From contig CAYPQD010000012.1 of the NCBI GenBank assembly GCA_964412785.1, forward strand, positions 1 through 64,000: DNA of 64,000 nt, given 5' to 3'. This document shows, piece by piece, positions 1-7,908 of the stretch. The DNA is from UBA5336 sp964412785 (GTDB lineage Bacteria; Pseudomonadota; Alphaproteobacteria; Caulobacterales; Hyphomonadaceae). A program made the translations under genes and the position numbers. How positions within the stretch are numbered: the first letter of the stretch is position 1; each line of letters starts with the position of its first letter. The notes below the pieces were generated by a model, which worked only from the letters and a program-made list of their open reading frames with translations, was not told where the DNA came from and did not search any database.

Positions 1-324
1 CTAGGCGAGCTTGACCACATCGTCCGGTGCGAGCGCGAGCCGCAGCCGCTCGCCCTTGCGCGCCACCAGGACCGGGCGGTGCGCCTGTTGGCTCGGCTCG
101 ACCATGTCCTGGCACAACGGGCCTTCATCGCTGGCAGCTATTCGGTGGCCGACATGGCGCTGTTTGCCAGCACGCTGGAGGTCCGCCCGGCAATCGAGGC
201 ACTCGCAGACCGCCGGTTCGCGCACATCGAGCGCTGGGAGGGTGCCATCGGGGCCAAGGCGAGCGTGGGCCGGGCGCTTTTCGCGCTGCCGCAAAGGGCG
301 GGGATGGCTAGGGCGCGTCCATGA
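1..324 (+). CDS. glutathione S-transferase-like protein, C-terminal part (5' cut by window edge)
   Basis: The frame is open from the first base and ends at TGA 322-324, so only the C-terminal domain is present. The visible stretch has the GST helical-domain pattern: a helix with LDHVLAQRAFIAG, then the N-capping/hydrophobic staple region S-x-A-D-M-A-L-F, then a helix with ERWEGAIGAKASVGRAL. These are typical of soluble GST-fold proteins that conjugate or reduce with glutathione. The catalytic thioredoxin-like N-domain lies outside the window, so subclass and substrate cannot be given. The 3' end overlaps the convergent FKBP gene by 17 bp. Confidence 0.7.
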   Translation, partial: LGELDHIVRCEREPQPLALARHQDRAVRLLARLDHVLAQRAFIAGSYSVADMALFASTLEVRPAIEALADRRFAHIERWEGAIGAKASVGRALFALPQRAGMARARP

Positions 325-1267
325 CGCGGACGAGGTCCAGCTCGAAATTGAGGGCCGCACCGGGTGGGATCACGCCGTCCGGGGTCCCGTTTTCGCCATA
401 GGCGAGATTCGCGGGAACATGCACCAGCCAGCGGTCGCCGGGCTTCATCAGCTGCAGCACCTCGACCCAGCCCGGGATCAGCCGGCCGGCCGGGAAGACC
501 GCGGCCTCGCCGCGCCTGAAGGCGCTGTCGAACACGCTGCCGTCGCTGTCGAGGCGGCCTTCGTAATAGGCGGCGACGAACTTGTCCGGCGTGGGCGAGG
601 CGCCGTCCTCCGGCCCGCTCTGCAGGATTACGTATTCGAGCCCTGATCCGGTCGCGATGACGCCCTCGCGGCTGGAATCCCAGGGGGTGTAGGTGTCCCA
701 GGCCGCCTCGTCGACCGGGCGCGGCTCGGGCGCCCTGGCGACCTCCTGCAGTGCAACGCGAAAGACCAGGTCCTCGCCCGGGCCGATGCTGCCGGAGCGC
801 GAACCGCTCGCTCCATAGCCAAGGTCTGACGGGATGTAGAAGACAAACTCGTCGCCCTCGGACATCCGTTGCAGACCTTCCTGCCAGCCCTTGATGACGC
901 CGGTGAGCGGGAAGGTTGCCGGCGCGCCGCGCGCATAGGAACTGTCGAAGGTTGCGCCGGTGCTCGCAAGGCGCCCCTCATACATCACGGTCACGGTGTC
1001 ACGCGGGCCGGGCGAGATGCCGTCGCCGTCGCCAGTGCTGACCACGACATATTGCAGGCCGCTGTCGGTGGTCTGAACCGTGTCGGCGCGATCCCCCGGC
1101 CAGGGGATCAGCGTGTCGAGGGGGCTCGGGTCGTCGGCAATGACAGGCTTGTCCTCAACACCCGCGGGGTCGGCAAGGGTGTCCGTTTCGCCGCCACAGG
1201 CGGTTGCGGCCCCGGCGAGGAACGCGGCGGCGATCACGGTGCGCAGCGGTGCGGCAGGAAAAGTCAT
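308..1267 (-). CDS. FKBP-type peptidyl-prolyl isomerase lipoprotein with two FKBP domains
   Basis: The 319-aa product starts with a short hydrophobic signal and a lipobox-like A-T-A-C, so it is probably a lipoprotein folding factor in the periplasm. Two FKBP domains follow in tandem. Domain 1 has MYEGRL, TFDSS, VIKGW and LGYGASG. Domain 2 has YYEGRL, VFDSA, LIPGW and LAYGENG. The aromatic pocket residues (Tyr, Phe-Asp, Trp, Tyr-Gly) remain in both, so both may be active. The chosen ATG at 1267 has GGAG seven bases upstream; the ATG at 1279 (four codons earlier) lacks such a site and itself contains that GGAG. It is convergent with the GST gene. Tandem FKBP lipoproteins are less common than single-domain ones. 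Confidence 0.88.
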   Translation of the reverse strand: MTFPAAPLRTVIAAAFLAGAATACGGETDTLADPAGVEDKPVIADDPSPLDTLIPWPGDRADTVQTTDSGLQYVVVSTGDGDGISPGPRDTVTVMYEGRLASTGATFDSSYARGAPATFPLTGVIKGWQEGLQRMSEGDEFVFYIPSDLGYGASGSRSGSIGPGEDLVFRVALQEVARAPEPRPVDEAAWDTYTPWDSSREGVIATGSGLEYVILQSGPEDGASPTPDKFVAAYYEGRLDSDGSVFDSAFRRGEAAVFPAGRLIPGWVEVLQLMKPGDRWLVHVPANLAYGENGTPDGVIPPGAALNFELDLVRVMDAP

Positions 1268-1360
1268 GGAAAACTCCATCGCAGTAAGGCAGGGGAATTG
1301 TGTGTCGCCTAGGGGTCTTTGTCGCCAATGTCACCCGGCAGTCGGCAGGCGGCGGCGCGT

Positions 1361-3790
1361 TCAGAGCCTTGCCCTTGTACGCCCCTCATGGGGGCGAGCG
1401 TTCGCCGGCGCGTCAGGCCAGTCATGCTTGGGATAGCGCGCGCGCATGTCCTTGGCCATGTCGCGATACCCGCCGGCCCAGAAGCCGGCAAGGTCGCGCG
1501 TCACGGCCACCGGCCGGCGCGCCGGTGACAGCAGGACGAGCGCCAGCGGAACGCGTCCCGCGGCGATCGCAGGCTGGGCTGTCAGGCCGAATACCTCCTG
1601 CACCCGCGCCTCGATCAGGGGGGCGTTGTCATCGAGATAGTCGAGCGGGGCGGCGCGGCCCGATGGCAGCATCCAGCTCAGCGGTGCGCCCTCCGCCAGC
1701 GTCTGCGGCAGCGGCCAGTCGAGCCGGGCGAGCAGGGCGTCGACCACCCTGTCCGGGCCCGGCACCGTGCCGCCCGGCACCGCCGCCAGCAGCCAGTCGG
1801 CCGCGCTGGCGGCGAGGGCCTGCGCAGTCCAGTCTGGCCAGTCCTCGCCAAGGCCCGCCTCCTTCAGGAGGGCGATCCGCGCGAGCAGGCGGTCGACCGC
1901 CTCGTCTGCCCCGATAGCGGCAAAGCCGCCAGCCTCCAGCGCCGCGGCGAGGGCGGCACGGGCAGCGTCGCCGGACGGCTTGGGCAATGGCTGGCCGGAC
2001 AGGACAATGGCGCCGATGCGCTTCTCCCGGCGACCGCGGAAGCGCTGGCTGGTGGTGTCGAAGGTTACGGCCTCGACGGTTTCCGGCCGTGCCAATCGCA
2101 GTATTTCGGCCTCGGCAAGCGGCGCAGCCAGCCGGACCAGCGGGGTTGGTCCGGCGCCGGTTGCCTCGGCGATAGCAAGCCAGGCCGAGCCGGCGAGCGG
2201 GTCGTCCTCCGGCAGGCGCGCCGCCGACCCGGAAGCCATGAGGAAACGGCCGGGTGCAGACGGGTCGCGCCGGGCGATCCGGTCCGGCCAGGCGGCGGCG
2301 ATAAGGGGCCCAGGTCCCGGTGAGGGACCGCCCGTGACGGGGCCGGCGCTGTTCGCCCAGCGTTCGGCCTGGCGGCGAAGCTGGCGCGCACGCGGCGAAC
2401 GGTCGGCGGCGAAGACCGCAAGCCGGCGGGCGAGGTCGCTGGAGGGGCCGCCGAGACCGCGCTCGCTGATCAGGGCCGCAATGGCGGCCGCCTCCTGCCG
2501 TCCGCCGGCCGTTCCCGCGCGCGCGACCAGGGCGGCGAGACGCGGGCTGAGCGGCAGGGCGGCAAGCCTGCGACCGGTGTCGGTCAGGCTGCCGTCGGGA
2601 CCGAGGGCGCCAAGGGCCACCAGCGCCTCGCGTGCCTGCGCCACCCGTCCAGGCGGCGGCGGGTCGACCCAGGTCAGCCTCGACGGCTCGCGCTCCCCCC
2701 AGTCGGCGAGGGTCAGGACGAGGCCCGACAAGTCGCTGCGCAGGATTTCCGGTGTGTCATGAGGCGGCAGGCCACGGGTCTCCTGCTCCGCCCAGAGGCG
2801 GTAGCAGAGACCCGGTCCGAGCCGGCCGGCCCGACCGCGCCGCTGGTCGACGGAGGCGAGTGACGCCCGCACGGTGACGAGCCGTTCTGCACCCTCCGTG
2901 CCGCCTTCGGGCCGGCGGGCAAGACCACTATCGATCACGGTGGTGATGCCCTCGATGGTTAGCGCGCTTTCGGCAATGTCGGTGGCAAGCACCACCTTGC
3001 GCCGGCCGTTCGGTGCCGGGCGGACGGCGGCATCCTGCTCGGCCGGTGACAGCGCGCCATAGAGCGGCGCGATATCGACATCCGGCGGGCTGTCCTCCGC
3101 CAGCAACCCGGCGGTGCGCTGGATCTCCCGCGCGCCGGGCAGGAAGGCGAGGATGCAGCCGTCAGTCTCTCGCAAGGCGCGGCGGACAGCCCGCGTCATC
3201 TGAGCGTCCGGTGGTGTGTCATCGCGGCCGAGATAGCGGGTCTCGACCGGGAAGGCACGGCCCTGCGCGGTTAACACCGGGGCGTTGATGGCGCCAGCCA
3301 CGCGGCCGGTGTCGAGGGTGGCCGACATGATGACGAGCTTCAGGTCGTTTCGGAACACGGCCTGCGTCTCCAGCGCCAGGGCGAGGCCGAGATCGGCGCT
3401 GAGGGCGCGCTCATGGAACTCGTCGAACAGGACCATCGAGACGTCGGGGAGGGTGGGATCGGCGAGCAGCCTGCGCGGGAACAAGCCGTCGGTGACCACC
3501 TCGATGCGCGTCGCCGCCGAGACACGCCGCTCGATCCGGGTGCTGAGGCCGACCGTCTTGCCGAGGCCCGGACCACACTGGCTGGCGAGACGTTCAGCGG
3601 CCATGCGCGCGGCGATCCGACGGGGCTCGATCAGGATGATCCGGCCCGGTGGGTCGAAATGCGACAGCAGAGCCAGCGGCACGCGGGTGGTCTTGCCTGC
3701 GCCCGGTGGGGCGGCCAGGACGAGCCGAGGCGCGGCCTCCAGTGCAGCGAGAATGTCGCCGAGCACAGCGTCGATTGGCAGACTGTTCAC
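1361..3790 (-). CDS. hrpB: ATP-dependent helicase HrpB
   Basis: This 809-aa DEAH-type superfamily 2 helicase has a Walker A motif GAGKTT near residues 31-36, EPRRIAARM (motif Ia) near 55-63, DEFH (a DEAH variant) at 123-126, SATLDT (motif III) and QRRGRAGR (motif VI). The C-terminal third is the HrpB-specific region, ending at the usual family length of roughly 800-830 residues. HrpB is widespread in Proteobacteria; its RNA substrate and physiological role are poorly defined. The start at 3790 follows the first in-frame ATG and gives the family-typical N-terminus before Walker A. The gene stands alone, with an interspersed repeat just upstream. Confidence 0.95.
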   Translation of the reverse strand: MNSLPIDAVLGDILAALEAAPRLVLAAPPGAGKTTRVPLALLSHFDPPGRIILIEPRRIAARMAAERLASQCGPGLGKTVGLSTRIERRVSAATRIEVVTDGLFPRRLLADPTLPDVSMVLFDEFHERALSADLGLALALETQAVFRNDLKLVIMSATLDTGRVAGAINAPVLTAQGRAFPVETRYLGRDDTPPDAQMTRAVRRALRETDGCILAFLPGAREIQRTAGLLAEDSPPDVDIAPLYGALSPAEQDAAVRPAPNGRRKVVLATDIAESALTIEGITTVIDSGLARRPEGGTEGAERLVTVRASLASVDQRRGRAGRLGPGLCYRLWAEQETRGLPPHDTPEILRSDLSGLVLTLADWGEREPSRLTWVDPPPPGRVAQAREALVALGALGPDGSLTDTGRRLAALPLSPRLAALVARAGTAGGRQEAAAIAALISERGLGGPSSDLARRLAVFAADRSPRARQLRRQAERWANSAGPVTGGPSPGPGPLIAAAWPDRIARRDPSAPGRFLMASGSAARLPEDDPLAGSAWLAIAEATGAGPTPLVRLAAPLAEAEILRLARPETVEAVTFDTTSQRFRGRREKRIGAIVLSGQPLPKPSGDAARAALAAALEAGGFAAIGADEAVDRLLARIALLKEAGLGEDWPDWTAQALAASAADWLLAAVPGGTVPGPDRVVDALLARLDWPLPQTLAEGAPLSWMLPSGRAAPLDYLDDNAPLIEARVQEVFGLTAQPAIAAGRVPLALVLLSPARRPVAVTRDLAGFWAGGYRDMAKDMRARYPKHDWPDAPANARPHEGRTRARL

Positions 3791-3800
3791 CGTTTCAGCC

Positions 3801-3921
3801 TCATCCCAGTCTGCGCGGATGACGCGTCATCCGCGGTTACGGCGCATGGGGCGCCGACGCGCAGTCGCGCTTGCCCTCGCGCTGCAAGGATCGGTTTTGG
3901 GTCCATGCAGCCTGGCATTAC
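3801..3921 (-). repeat. TGATACC-ended interspersed repeat, copy R1 (about 121 bp)
   Basis: This copy lies between the start of hrpB and the end of the SDR gene. It reads TCATCCCAGT at one end (degenerate TGATACCAGT) and has a hairpin GCGGATGA..TCATCCGC, then a GGCGC/GCGCC hairpin, the conserved core ACGCGCAGTCGCGCTTG, then GATCGGTTTTGGGTCCATGC and an imperfect GGCATTA end. It matches the copies at 28159, 39169, 39411, 44421 and 53520. Both termini are more worn than in most other copies, and it does not supply a stop codon here. Confidence 0.85.
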
Positions 3922-3965
3922 GACATGCAGCCAGCCGGCGGCCCGTCCCGGGCTGCGGCTGGCGG

Positions 3966-4724
3966 TCAGTCCGTCACACCGTCAAGGCGTGCGCGCCCGC
4001 CATCAAGACGGAGTGTCTCACCCGATATGATGGCGGATGCGGGCGAGGCGAGGAAGAGGGCCGCTTCTGCAATCTCGTCACTCAACGCGGCGCGACCGAG
4101 CGGGGTGCGGGCGCGCAGCCAGTCTTCCGTGTCGGCGGCGCGCGGGCGGATCGCGACGATGGCATTGGTGCGCAGCCCCGAGCCGCCGAGCTCGACGCTG
4201 GCTGCGCGCATGACGGCAAGGACGGATGCCTGGGATACGGACTGGGTGAAGTGGCCTGGCTGGCTTGCGTCGGCGAGGGTGGAGAGGATGAAGGTCACCG
4301 TTCCGGCATGGCGGACCTGTTCGGCGCGGGCGACCTCCTCCTCTGCAAGGGCGGCGCGACGCTCTGCGAAAGTTCGCAGAGTCAGAGCGGCGCCGGCGGC
4401 GGTGCGTCCAATCGCCTCGCTGAACACCCTTGAGCGGATGCTGGCCAGGGTGCCGGCCTCGCCGAGTGGCGGTATCGACACGATATTGTTGATCCCACCA
4501 AAGGCTTCGACGGCCCGGGTCATGCAATTGCGCAGCTCGCGGAGGGTGTCGAACTCGCCATGGTAGAGGGCGATCCTGTCACTGAGATCGCCTCGTGCCT
4601 GCTCGACCCGCTCCATCGACGGGTCGGCTGCCATGATGTTGTGGCCTGCCTCGAAGAAGCGGCGTGCCACGGCCTCGCCGATCTCACGGCCGAGGCCGAG
4701 GATAAGGGTGGTGGGCTGGGCCAT
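3966..4724 (-). CDS. SDR-family protein lacking the catalytic Tyr-x3-Lys
   Basis: The 252-aa product has the Rossmann fold of short-chain dehydrogenases. The N-terminal cofactor loop reads LGLGREIGEAVA, replacing the usual TGxxxGIG; there is a central FGGINNIVS region in place of the NNAG motif; and the C-terminus carries the SDR-type ISGETLRLDGG. At the active site, where family members have Y-S-x-S-K, the sequence is Q-S-V-S-Q-A-S, so both Tyr and Lys are missing. The protein may bind NAD(P) without catalysing classical hydride transfer, or have another role. The gene is transcribed towards the R1 repeat and lies downstream of the ydcH-like gene with about 90 bp between them. Fold assignment is firm; function is unknown. 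Confidence 0.75.
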   Translation of the reverse strand: MAQPTTLILGLGREIGEAVARRFFEAGHNIMAADPSMERVEQARGDLSDRIALYHGEFDTLRELRNCMTRAVEAFGGINNIVSIPPLGEAGTLASIRSRVFSEAIGRTAAGAALTLRTFAERRAALAEEEVARAEQVRHAGTVTFILSTLADASQPGHFTQSVSQASVLAVMRAASVELGGSGLRTNAIVAIRPRAADTEDWLRARTPLGRAALSDEIAEAALFLASPASAIISGETLRLDGGRARLDGVTD

Positions 4725-4816
4725 GGCCTAGGTCGCGCGCCCGGGGTGGGCCCGGGTCGCCCGGGTGTTGCGCTCTGTCATGGCCCGGGCTCCCTGTCTG
4801 GCCGTCCTTGAAGGTG

Positions 4817-4984
4817 TCAGGCGTCCCTCAAGGCTTCCAGCTCCTCCTTAACATGCAGTTTCTGTCGCTTCAGGTCCTTGAGCCGCAAGGTGTCGGTGGA
4901 TGGCCGGGACTGTTCGTCGCGGATCTTCTCGTCCAGCGCCCTGTGCCGGTTCGACAAGGTGTCAATGCGTCCCTGAATGGACAT
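4817..4984 (-). CDS. small YdcH/DUF465-family protein (55 aa)
   Basis: This short gene encodes a 55-aa, highly charged, probably coiled-coil protein: it starts MSIQGRIDTL, has a central LDEKIRDEQ stretch and ends LKDLKRQKLHVKEELEALRD-A. That is the DUF465/YdcH pattern, with heptad-like leucines and the R-LK-x-x-KL-x-LK-x-E core. An excellent ribosome binding site, AAGGAGG, sits seven bases before the ATG. The gene is divergent from purE, a neighbourhood common in Alphaproteobacteria. The molecular function of this family is not established. Confidence 0.85.
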   Translation of the reverse strand: MSIQGRIDTLSNRHRALDEKIRDEQSRPSTDTLRLKDLKRQKLHVKEELEALRDA

Positions 4985-5183
4985 CGCTTACCTCCTTCTT
5001 CCAGGTGAAGCTCGGAATGTGACAGTAACAAAACATACTTGTGGGCCGGCGTCATGGCGCAGTGCAATGAAACATCCGACAGGCTGACTGCCGGGTAGCC
5101 TGTGCCCTGCGGATGAACAGCCAGCCGACTGCGCCGCCCAATTCCGTAGCAGGCCGCGCAATGGGCGGCGTTCAGCAGGCGGC

Positions 5184-5211
5184 TTGACGCCGGCTCGGCG
5201 GAGCTTATGCA
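5184..5211 (+). promoter_or_regulatory. candidate sigma-70-type promoter for purE-purK
   Basis: TTGACG at 5184-5189 is followed by a 16-base spacer and TATGCA at 5206-5211. Transcription would begin near 5218, leaving a leader of about 20 bases before the purE ATG. The rest of the 254-bp gap between the ydcH-like gene and purE shows no riboswitch or repeat that I can recognise. This is pattern matching only. Confidence 0.4.
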
Positions 5212-5238
5212 CTCGCGTTTTGGTCCGGGAAACCTATC

Positions 5239-5739
5239 ATGACCAGCGACACTGACGGGACGCCCCGCGTGGGGGTCATCATGGGCAGCCAGTCCGACTG
5301 GCCGACCCTGAAGGTCGCCTGCGAGCTCCTCGACACCCTTGTCATCGCCCATGAAGCCCGGATCGTCTCGGCGCACCGCACGCCGCACCGCCTTATCGAG
5401 TATGGCGAGACGGCGGCAGGGCGGGGCCTTCAGGTGATCATCGCCGGCGCCGGCGGCGCTGCCCACCTTCCGGGCATGATCGCAGCGGTCAGCCTGCTTC
5501 CCGTGTTCGGCGTTCCGGTGGAATCAAGGGCGCTGTCCGGCCTCGACAGCCTCCTGTCGATTGTCCAGATGCCGAAGGGGGTGCCGGTGGGTACGCTGGC
5601 GATCGGGACGGCCGGGGCCGCCAATGCCGCCCTGCTTGCAGCGGCCGTGGTCGCGCTCAGCGATACCGGGACGGCCGGGCGCCTCGCGGCCTGGCGGCGC
5701 GCGCAGACCGCTTCTGTCGCCGTGGAGCCGGAGCGTTGA
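5239..5739 (+). CDS. purE: 5-(carboxyamino)imidazole ribonucleotide mutase PurE
   Basis: This cytoplasmic class I PurE (166 aa) converts N5-CAIR to CAIR in de novo purine synthesis. The sequence shows VGVIMGSQSDWPT at the N-terminus, the SAHRTPHR motif around residues 43-50 with the active-site His, and the AGGAAHLPGM loop. Length is normal for class I enzymes. Its stop TGA overlaps the TTG start of purK (TTGA), so the two genes are translationally coupled. Presence of PurK confirms the N5-CAIR two-step route. Confidence 0.97.
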   Translation: MTSDTDGTPRVGVIMGSQSDWPTLKVACELLDTLVIAHEARIVSAHRTPHRLIEYGETAAGRGLQVIIAGAGGAAHLPGMIAAVSLLPVFGVPVESRALSGLDSLLSIVQMPKGVPVGTLAIGTAGAANAALLAAAVVALSDTGTAGRLAAWRRAQTASVAVEPER

Positions 5740-6827
5740 TCGAACCGCTGCCGCCGGGCGCGTGCGTGGGCATTCTGGGCGGCGGGCAGCTTGGCAGGAT
5801 GCTGGCGCTGGCCGGGGCGCGTCTCGGGTTCGACATGCACGTCTACACCCCTGACACCGACAGTCCGGCGGCCCGGGTTGCCGCGAGCGCAACCGTTGCC
5901 GACTGGCACGATGCGCCAGCCCTTCGCGGGCTCGCGCAAGCCTGCGATGTCATCACGTTGGAATTCGAGAACGTGCCGGTAGCCACCGTCGATGCCCTGC
6001 AGGAGTTCGGCGCCGAGGTGCGTCCGGGCGCGCGGTCGCTCACGGTGGCGCAGGATCGGCTTGTGGAGAAGGAAACCCTGCGCGCGCTCGGGCTTCAGAC
6101 GGCCGCATTTCATCCGGTCGACACGGCCGCAGAGCTTCGCGAGGCCCTGGCAGCGCTCGGGGAGCCGGCCATCCTGAAGACCCGCCGGCACGGTTATGAC
6201 GGCAAGGGCCAGGTGAGGATCGCACCCGGCGATGACGCGGCCGCTGCTTGGGCCCAGTGTGGCGGTCATCCTGCGATCGTGGAGGCGATGGTCGGCTTCG
6301 CGTGCGAGATCTCCGTCCTCGTCACGCGCACCGCCGGCGGAGACACGCTGTGCTATGACCCGCCTCGCAATGAACACGCGGGCGGCGTCCTGCGCCGGTC
6401 AACGGTACCATCGGGGGTGGCACCGGCGCTCCAGGACGAGGCCTGCCGGGCGGCCGAAGCGGTTGCCGGTGCGCTGGGCCATCTGGGCGTGATGGCGGTG
6501 GAGTTCTTCGTCCTGCCGGACGGGTCCCTGCTCGCCAACGAGATCGCACCGCGGGTCCACAATTCCGGACACTGGACGCCGGAAGCCTGCCTGACAGGAC
6601 AGTTCGAGCAGCATATCCGCGCCATCGCCGGCTGGCCGCTGGGCCCCGTCACCCGTCTGATGGACGCATGGATGGACAACCTTCTCGGCGAGGAGGCGCT
6701 TATCGAGGCGGCCGGCCACCCACCTGGCGCATCCCTCACGCTTTATGGCAAGCGGACTGCCCGGCCGGAGCGGAAGATGGGCCACCGGGTCAGTCTGGCG
6801 CCGCTTTCGCCGGCCAGACGCGGTTGA
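5736..6827 (+). CDS. purK: N5-carboxyaminoimidazole ribonucleotide synthase PurK
   Basis: This 363-aa ATP-grasp enzyme makes N5-CAIR from AIR, bicarbonate and ATP and passes it to PurE. It opens with the pre-ATP-grasp motif GILGGGQLGRML and continues with the KTRRHGYDGKGQ glycine loop and the metal-binding end LLANEIAPRVHNSGHWT, all diagnostic of PurK. The start is a TTG that overlaps the purE stop; no ATG occurs nearby and the family N-terminus begins just after. The 3' end overlaps the convergent COQ9 gene by 38 bp. Confidence 0.95.
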   Translation: MIEPLPPGACVGILGGGQLGRMLALAGARLGFDMHVYTPDTDSPAARVAASATVADWHDAPALRGLAQACDVITLEFENVPVATVDALQEFGAEVRPGARSLTVAQDRLVEKETLRALGLQTAAFHPVDTAAELREALAALGEPAILKTRRHGYDGKGQVRIAPGDDAAAAWAQCGGHPAIVEAMVGFACEISVLVTRTAGGDTLCYDPPRNEHAGGVLRRSTVPSGVAPALQDEACRAAEAVAGALGHLGVMAVEFFVLPDGSLLANEIAPRVHNSGHWTPEACLTGQFEQHIRAIAGWPLGPVTRLMDAWMDNLLGEEALIEAAGHPPGASLTLYGKRTARPERKMGHRVSLAPLSPARRG

Positions 6828-7416
6828 GCAGCGGCCCGAAGACCTGCCCGCCGGTCCTGCCGACCTGCATCGCGGTGCGCAGCTGGCGGGCGATGAAGCG
6901 GTTTAGGGCGGCGTCCTGCGGTGCGGTCTGCCAGTAGAGCAGGATGGCAGGCAGGGCCGCGGCAAGCAGGCTGCGCTTGGAATAGTAGTTGTAGTCTCTG
7001 GAAGTGTCGCCAATGCCGGTCCAGATCGTGTCGGAGACCCGCCAGGGGCCGGCGAGCGACCGGTCTGCGCGCCACGGCGCGGCCATGTGAAAGCCGGCCC
7101 GCATGACCGCCTCGCGATGCGGCGTCATCAGGTCGAGCCAGGCGCGCACGCCATGGGCGACGCGCTCATGCACCCGCAACTCCTCAAGATCGGCGGCGGC
7201 GAGGCGGTCGGCGAGCGCCGTCTCGACATCGCGGAAAAATCCCTCGATCAGATCGATAACGCCGTGCGGGGCAGCCAGCGCCTGCTCTCCGGGGCCGAGG
7301 CCGGCGATTTCCGCTGCTTCCGTCAGCGTCGCCTTGCTCCAGCCGCGCGCGCCGGCGAGCGGCAGCAGCGCGTCCAGCCAGGTCCGGCGAAGGGTTTCAG
7401 AGGGGATATCGCTCAT
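6790..7416 (-). CDS. COQ9-family ubiquinone biosynthesis protein
   Basis: The 208-aa product matches COQ9: a TetR-like helical N-terminal part (WLDALLPLAGARGWSKATLTEAAEIAGL) and the characteristic C-terminal motif DTSRDYNYYSKR followed by a helix with LLYWQTAP. In mitochondria COQ9 binds lipid and supports the COQ7 hydroxylase; in Alphaproteobacteria the homologue is taken to act similarly in aerobic ubiquinone synthesis. It is divergent from rpsU, a frequent alphaproteobacterial arrangement, and overlaps purK at its 3' end. Confidence 0.88.
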   Translation of the reverse strand: MSDIPSETLRRTWLDALLPLAGARGWSKATLTEAAEIAGLGPGEQALAAPHGVIDLIEGFFRDVETALADRLAAADLEELRVHERVAHGVRAWLDLMTPHREAVMRAGFHMAAPWRADRSLAGPWRVSDTIWTGIGDTSRDYNYYSKRSLLAAALPAILLYWQTAPQDAALNRFIARQLRTAMQVGRTGGQVFGPLLNRVWPAKAAPD

Positions 7417-7551
7417 TGCGGCGCTTCCTGCGGCCTTGGGGAGTAGTCACGCCCCTAACCGCGTGATATCTTCTATCTCTCGACTTTTATAAGAGCAAAG
7501 TTAGCCGGCGGATCGCCGCAGGCCATCGAAGCGACCCATGGAGAGTGACCC

Positions 7552-7761
7552 ATCGTACAGATCATCGTCCGCGACAACAATGTGGAACAGGCGCTGCGCG
7601 CCCTTAAGAAGAAGATGCAGCGCGAAGGCCTGTTCCGGGAAATGAAAGCGCGCACCCATTTCGAGAAGCCGTCGGAGAAACGTGCCCGCGAGCGCGCGGA
7701 AGCTGTGCGCCGCGCTCGCAAGCTCGCCCGCAAGCGCGCCCAGCGCGAAGGCCTCGTCTAG
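7552..7761 (+). CDS. rpsU: 30S ribosomal protein S21, apparent ATC start codon
   Basis: The 69-aa frame encodes S21: V-Q-I-I-V-R-D-N-N-V-E-Q-A-L-R-A-L-K-K-K at the start, then HFEKPSEKRARERAEA and a basic C-terminus RKLARKRAQREGL-V. S21 is part of the 30S platform and helps early initiation. An in-frame TGA at 7546-7548 bounds the frame, and only CCC ATC GTA precedes the conserved VQIIV. No ATG, GTG or TTG exists there; the next ATG (7613) would lose about 20 conserved residues. GGAG at 7540-7543 lies eight bases before the ATC at 7552, so ATC is the best start. A base error turning ATG into ATC is the alternative. Confidence 0.9.
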   Translation: MVQIIVRDNNVEQALRALKKKMQREGLFREMKARTHFEKPSEKRARERAEAVRRARKLARKRAQREGLV

Positions 7762-7804
7762 GGCGGTTTCCGGCCAAGTGGGTCAATTCGGTCGGAAAAC
7801 GCCC
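7761..7804. terminator. long hairpin directly after rpsU, probable terminator without a T tract
   Basis: The arm GGGCGGTTTCCGGCC at 7761-7775 pairs with GGTCGGAAAACGCCC at 7790-7804; 13 of 15 positions are complementary and the loop is 14 bases. The first arm begins at the last base of the rpsU TAG stop. There is no run of T after either arm, so it may be a Rho-assisted or processing structure. The remaining bases to 7908 contain no other signal that I can see. Confidence 0.5.
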
Positions 7805-7908
7805 TGGAGCAGGTTGCCAATATGCCGGCCTGCCCCATGTGGCGGGATGTCCGGCTCAATAGAGGATCCGCAGCCGGTTCCCGCCTGCGGGTTGTGTTGT
7901 TTCCGGTA

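Noticed and set aside
5239..5260. Search for a purine riboswitch or other structured leader before purE, purC and purL
   Set aside because: The leaders are short and show no recognisable conserved purine or glycine aptamer bases.
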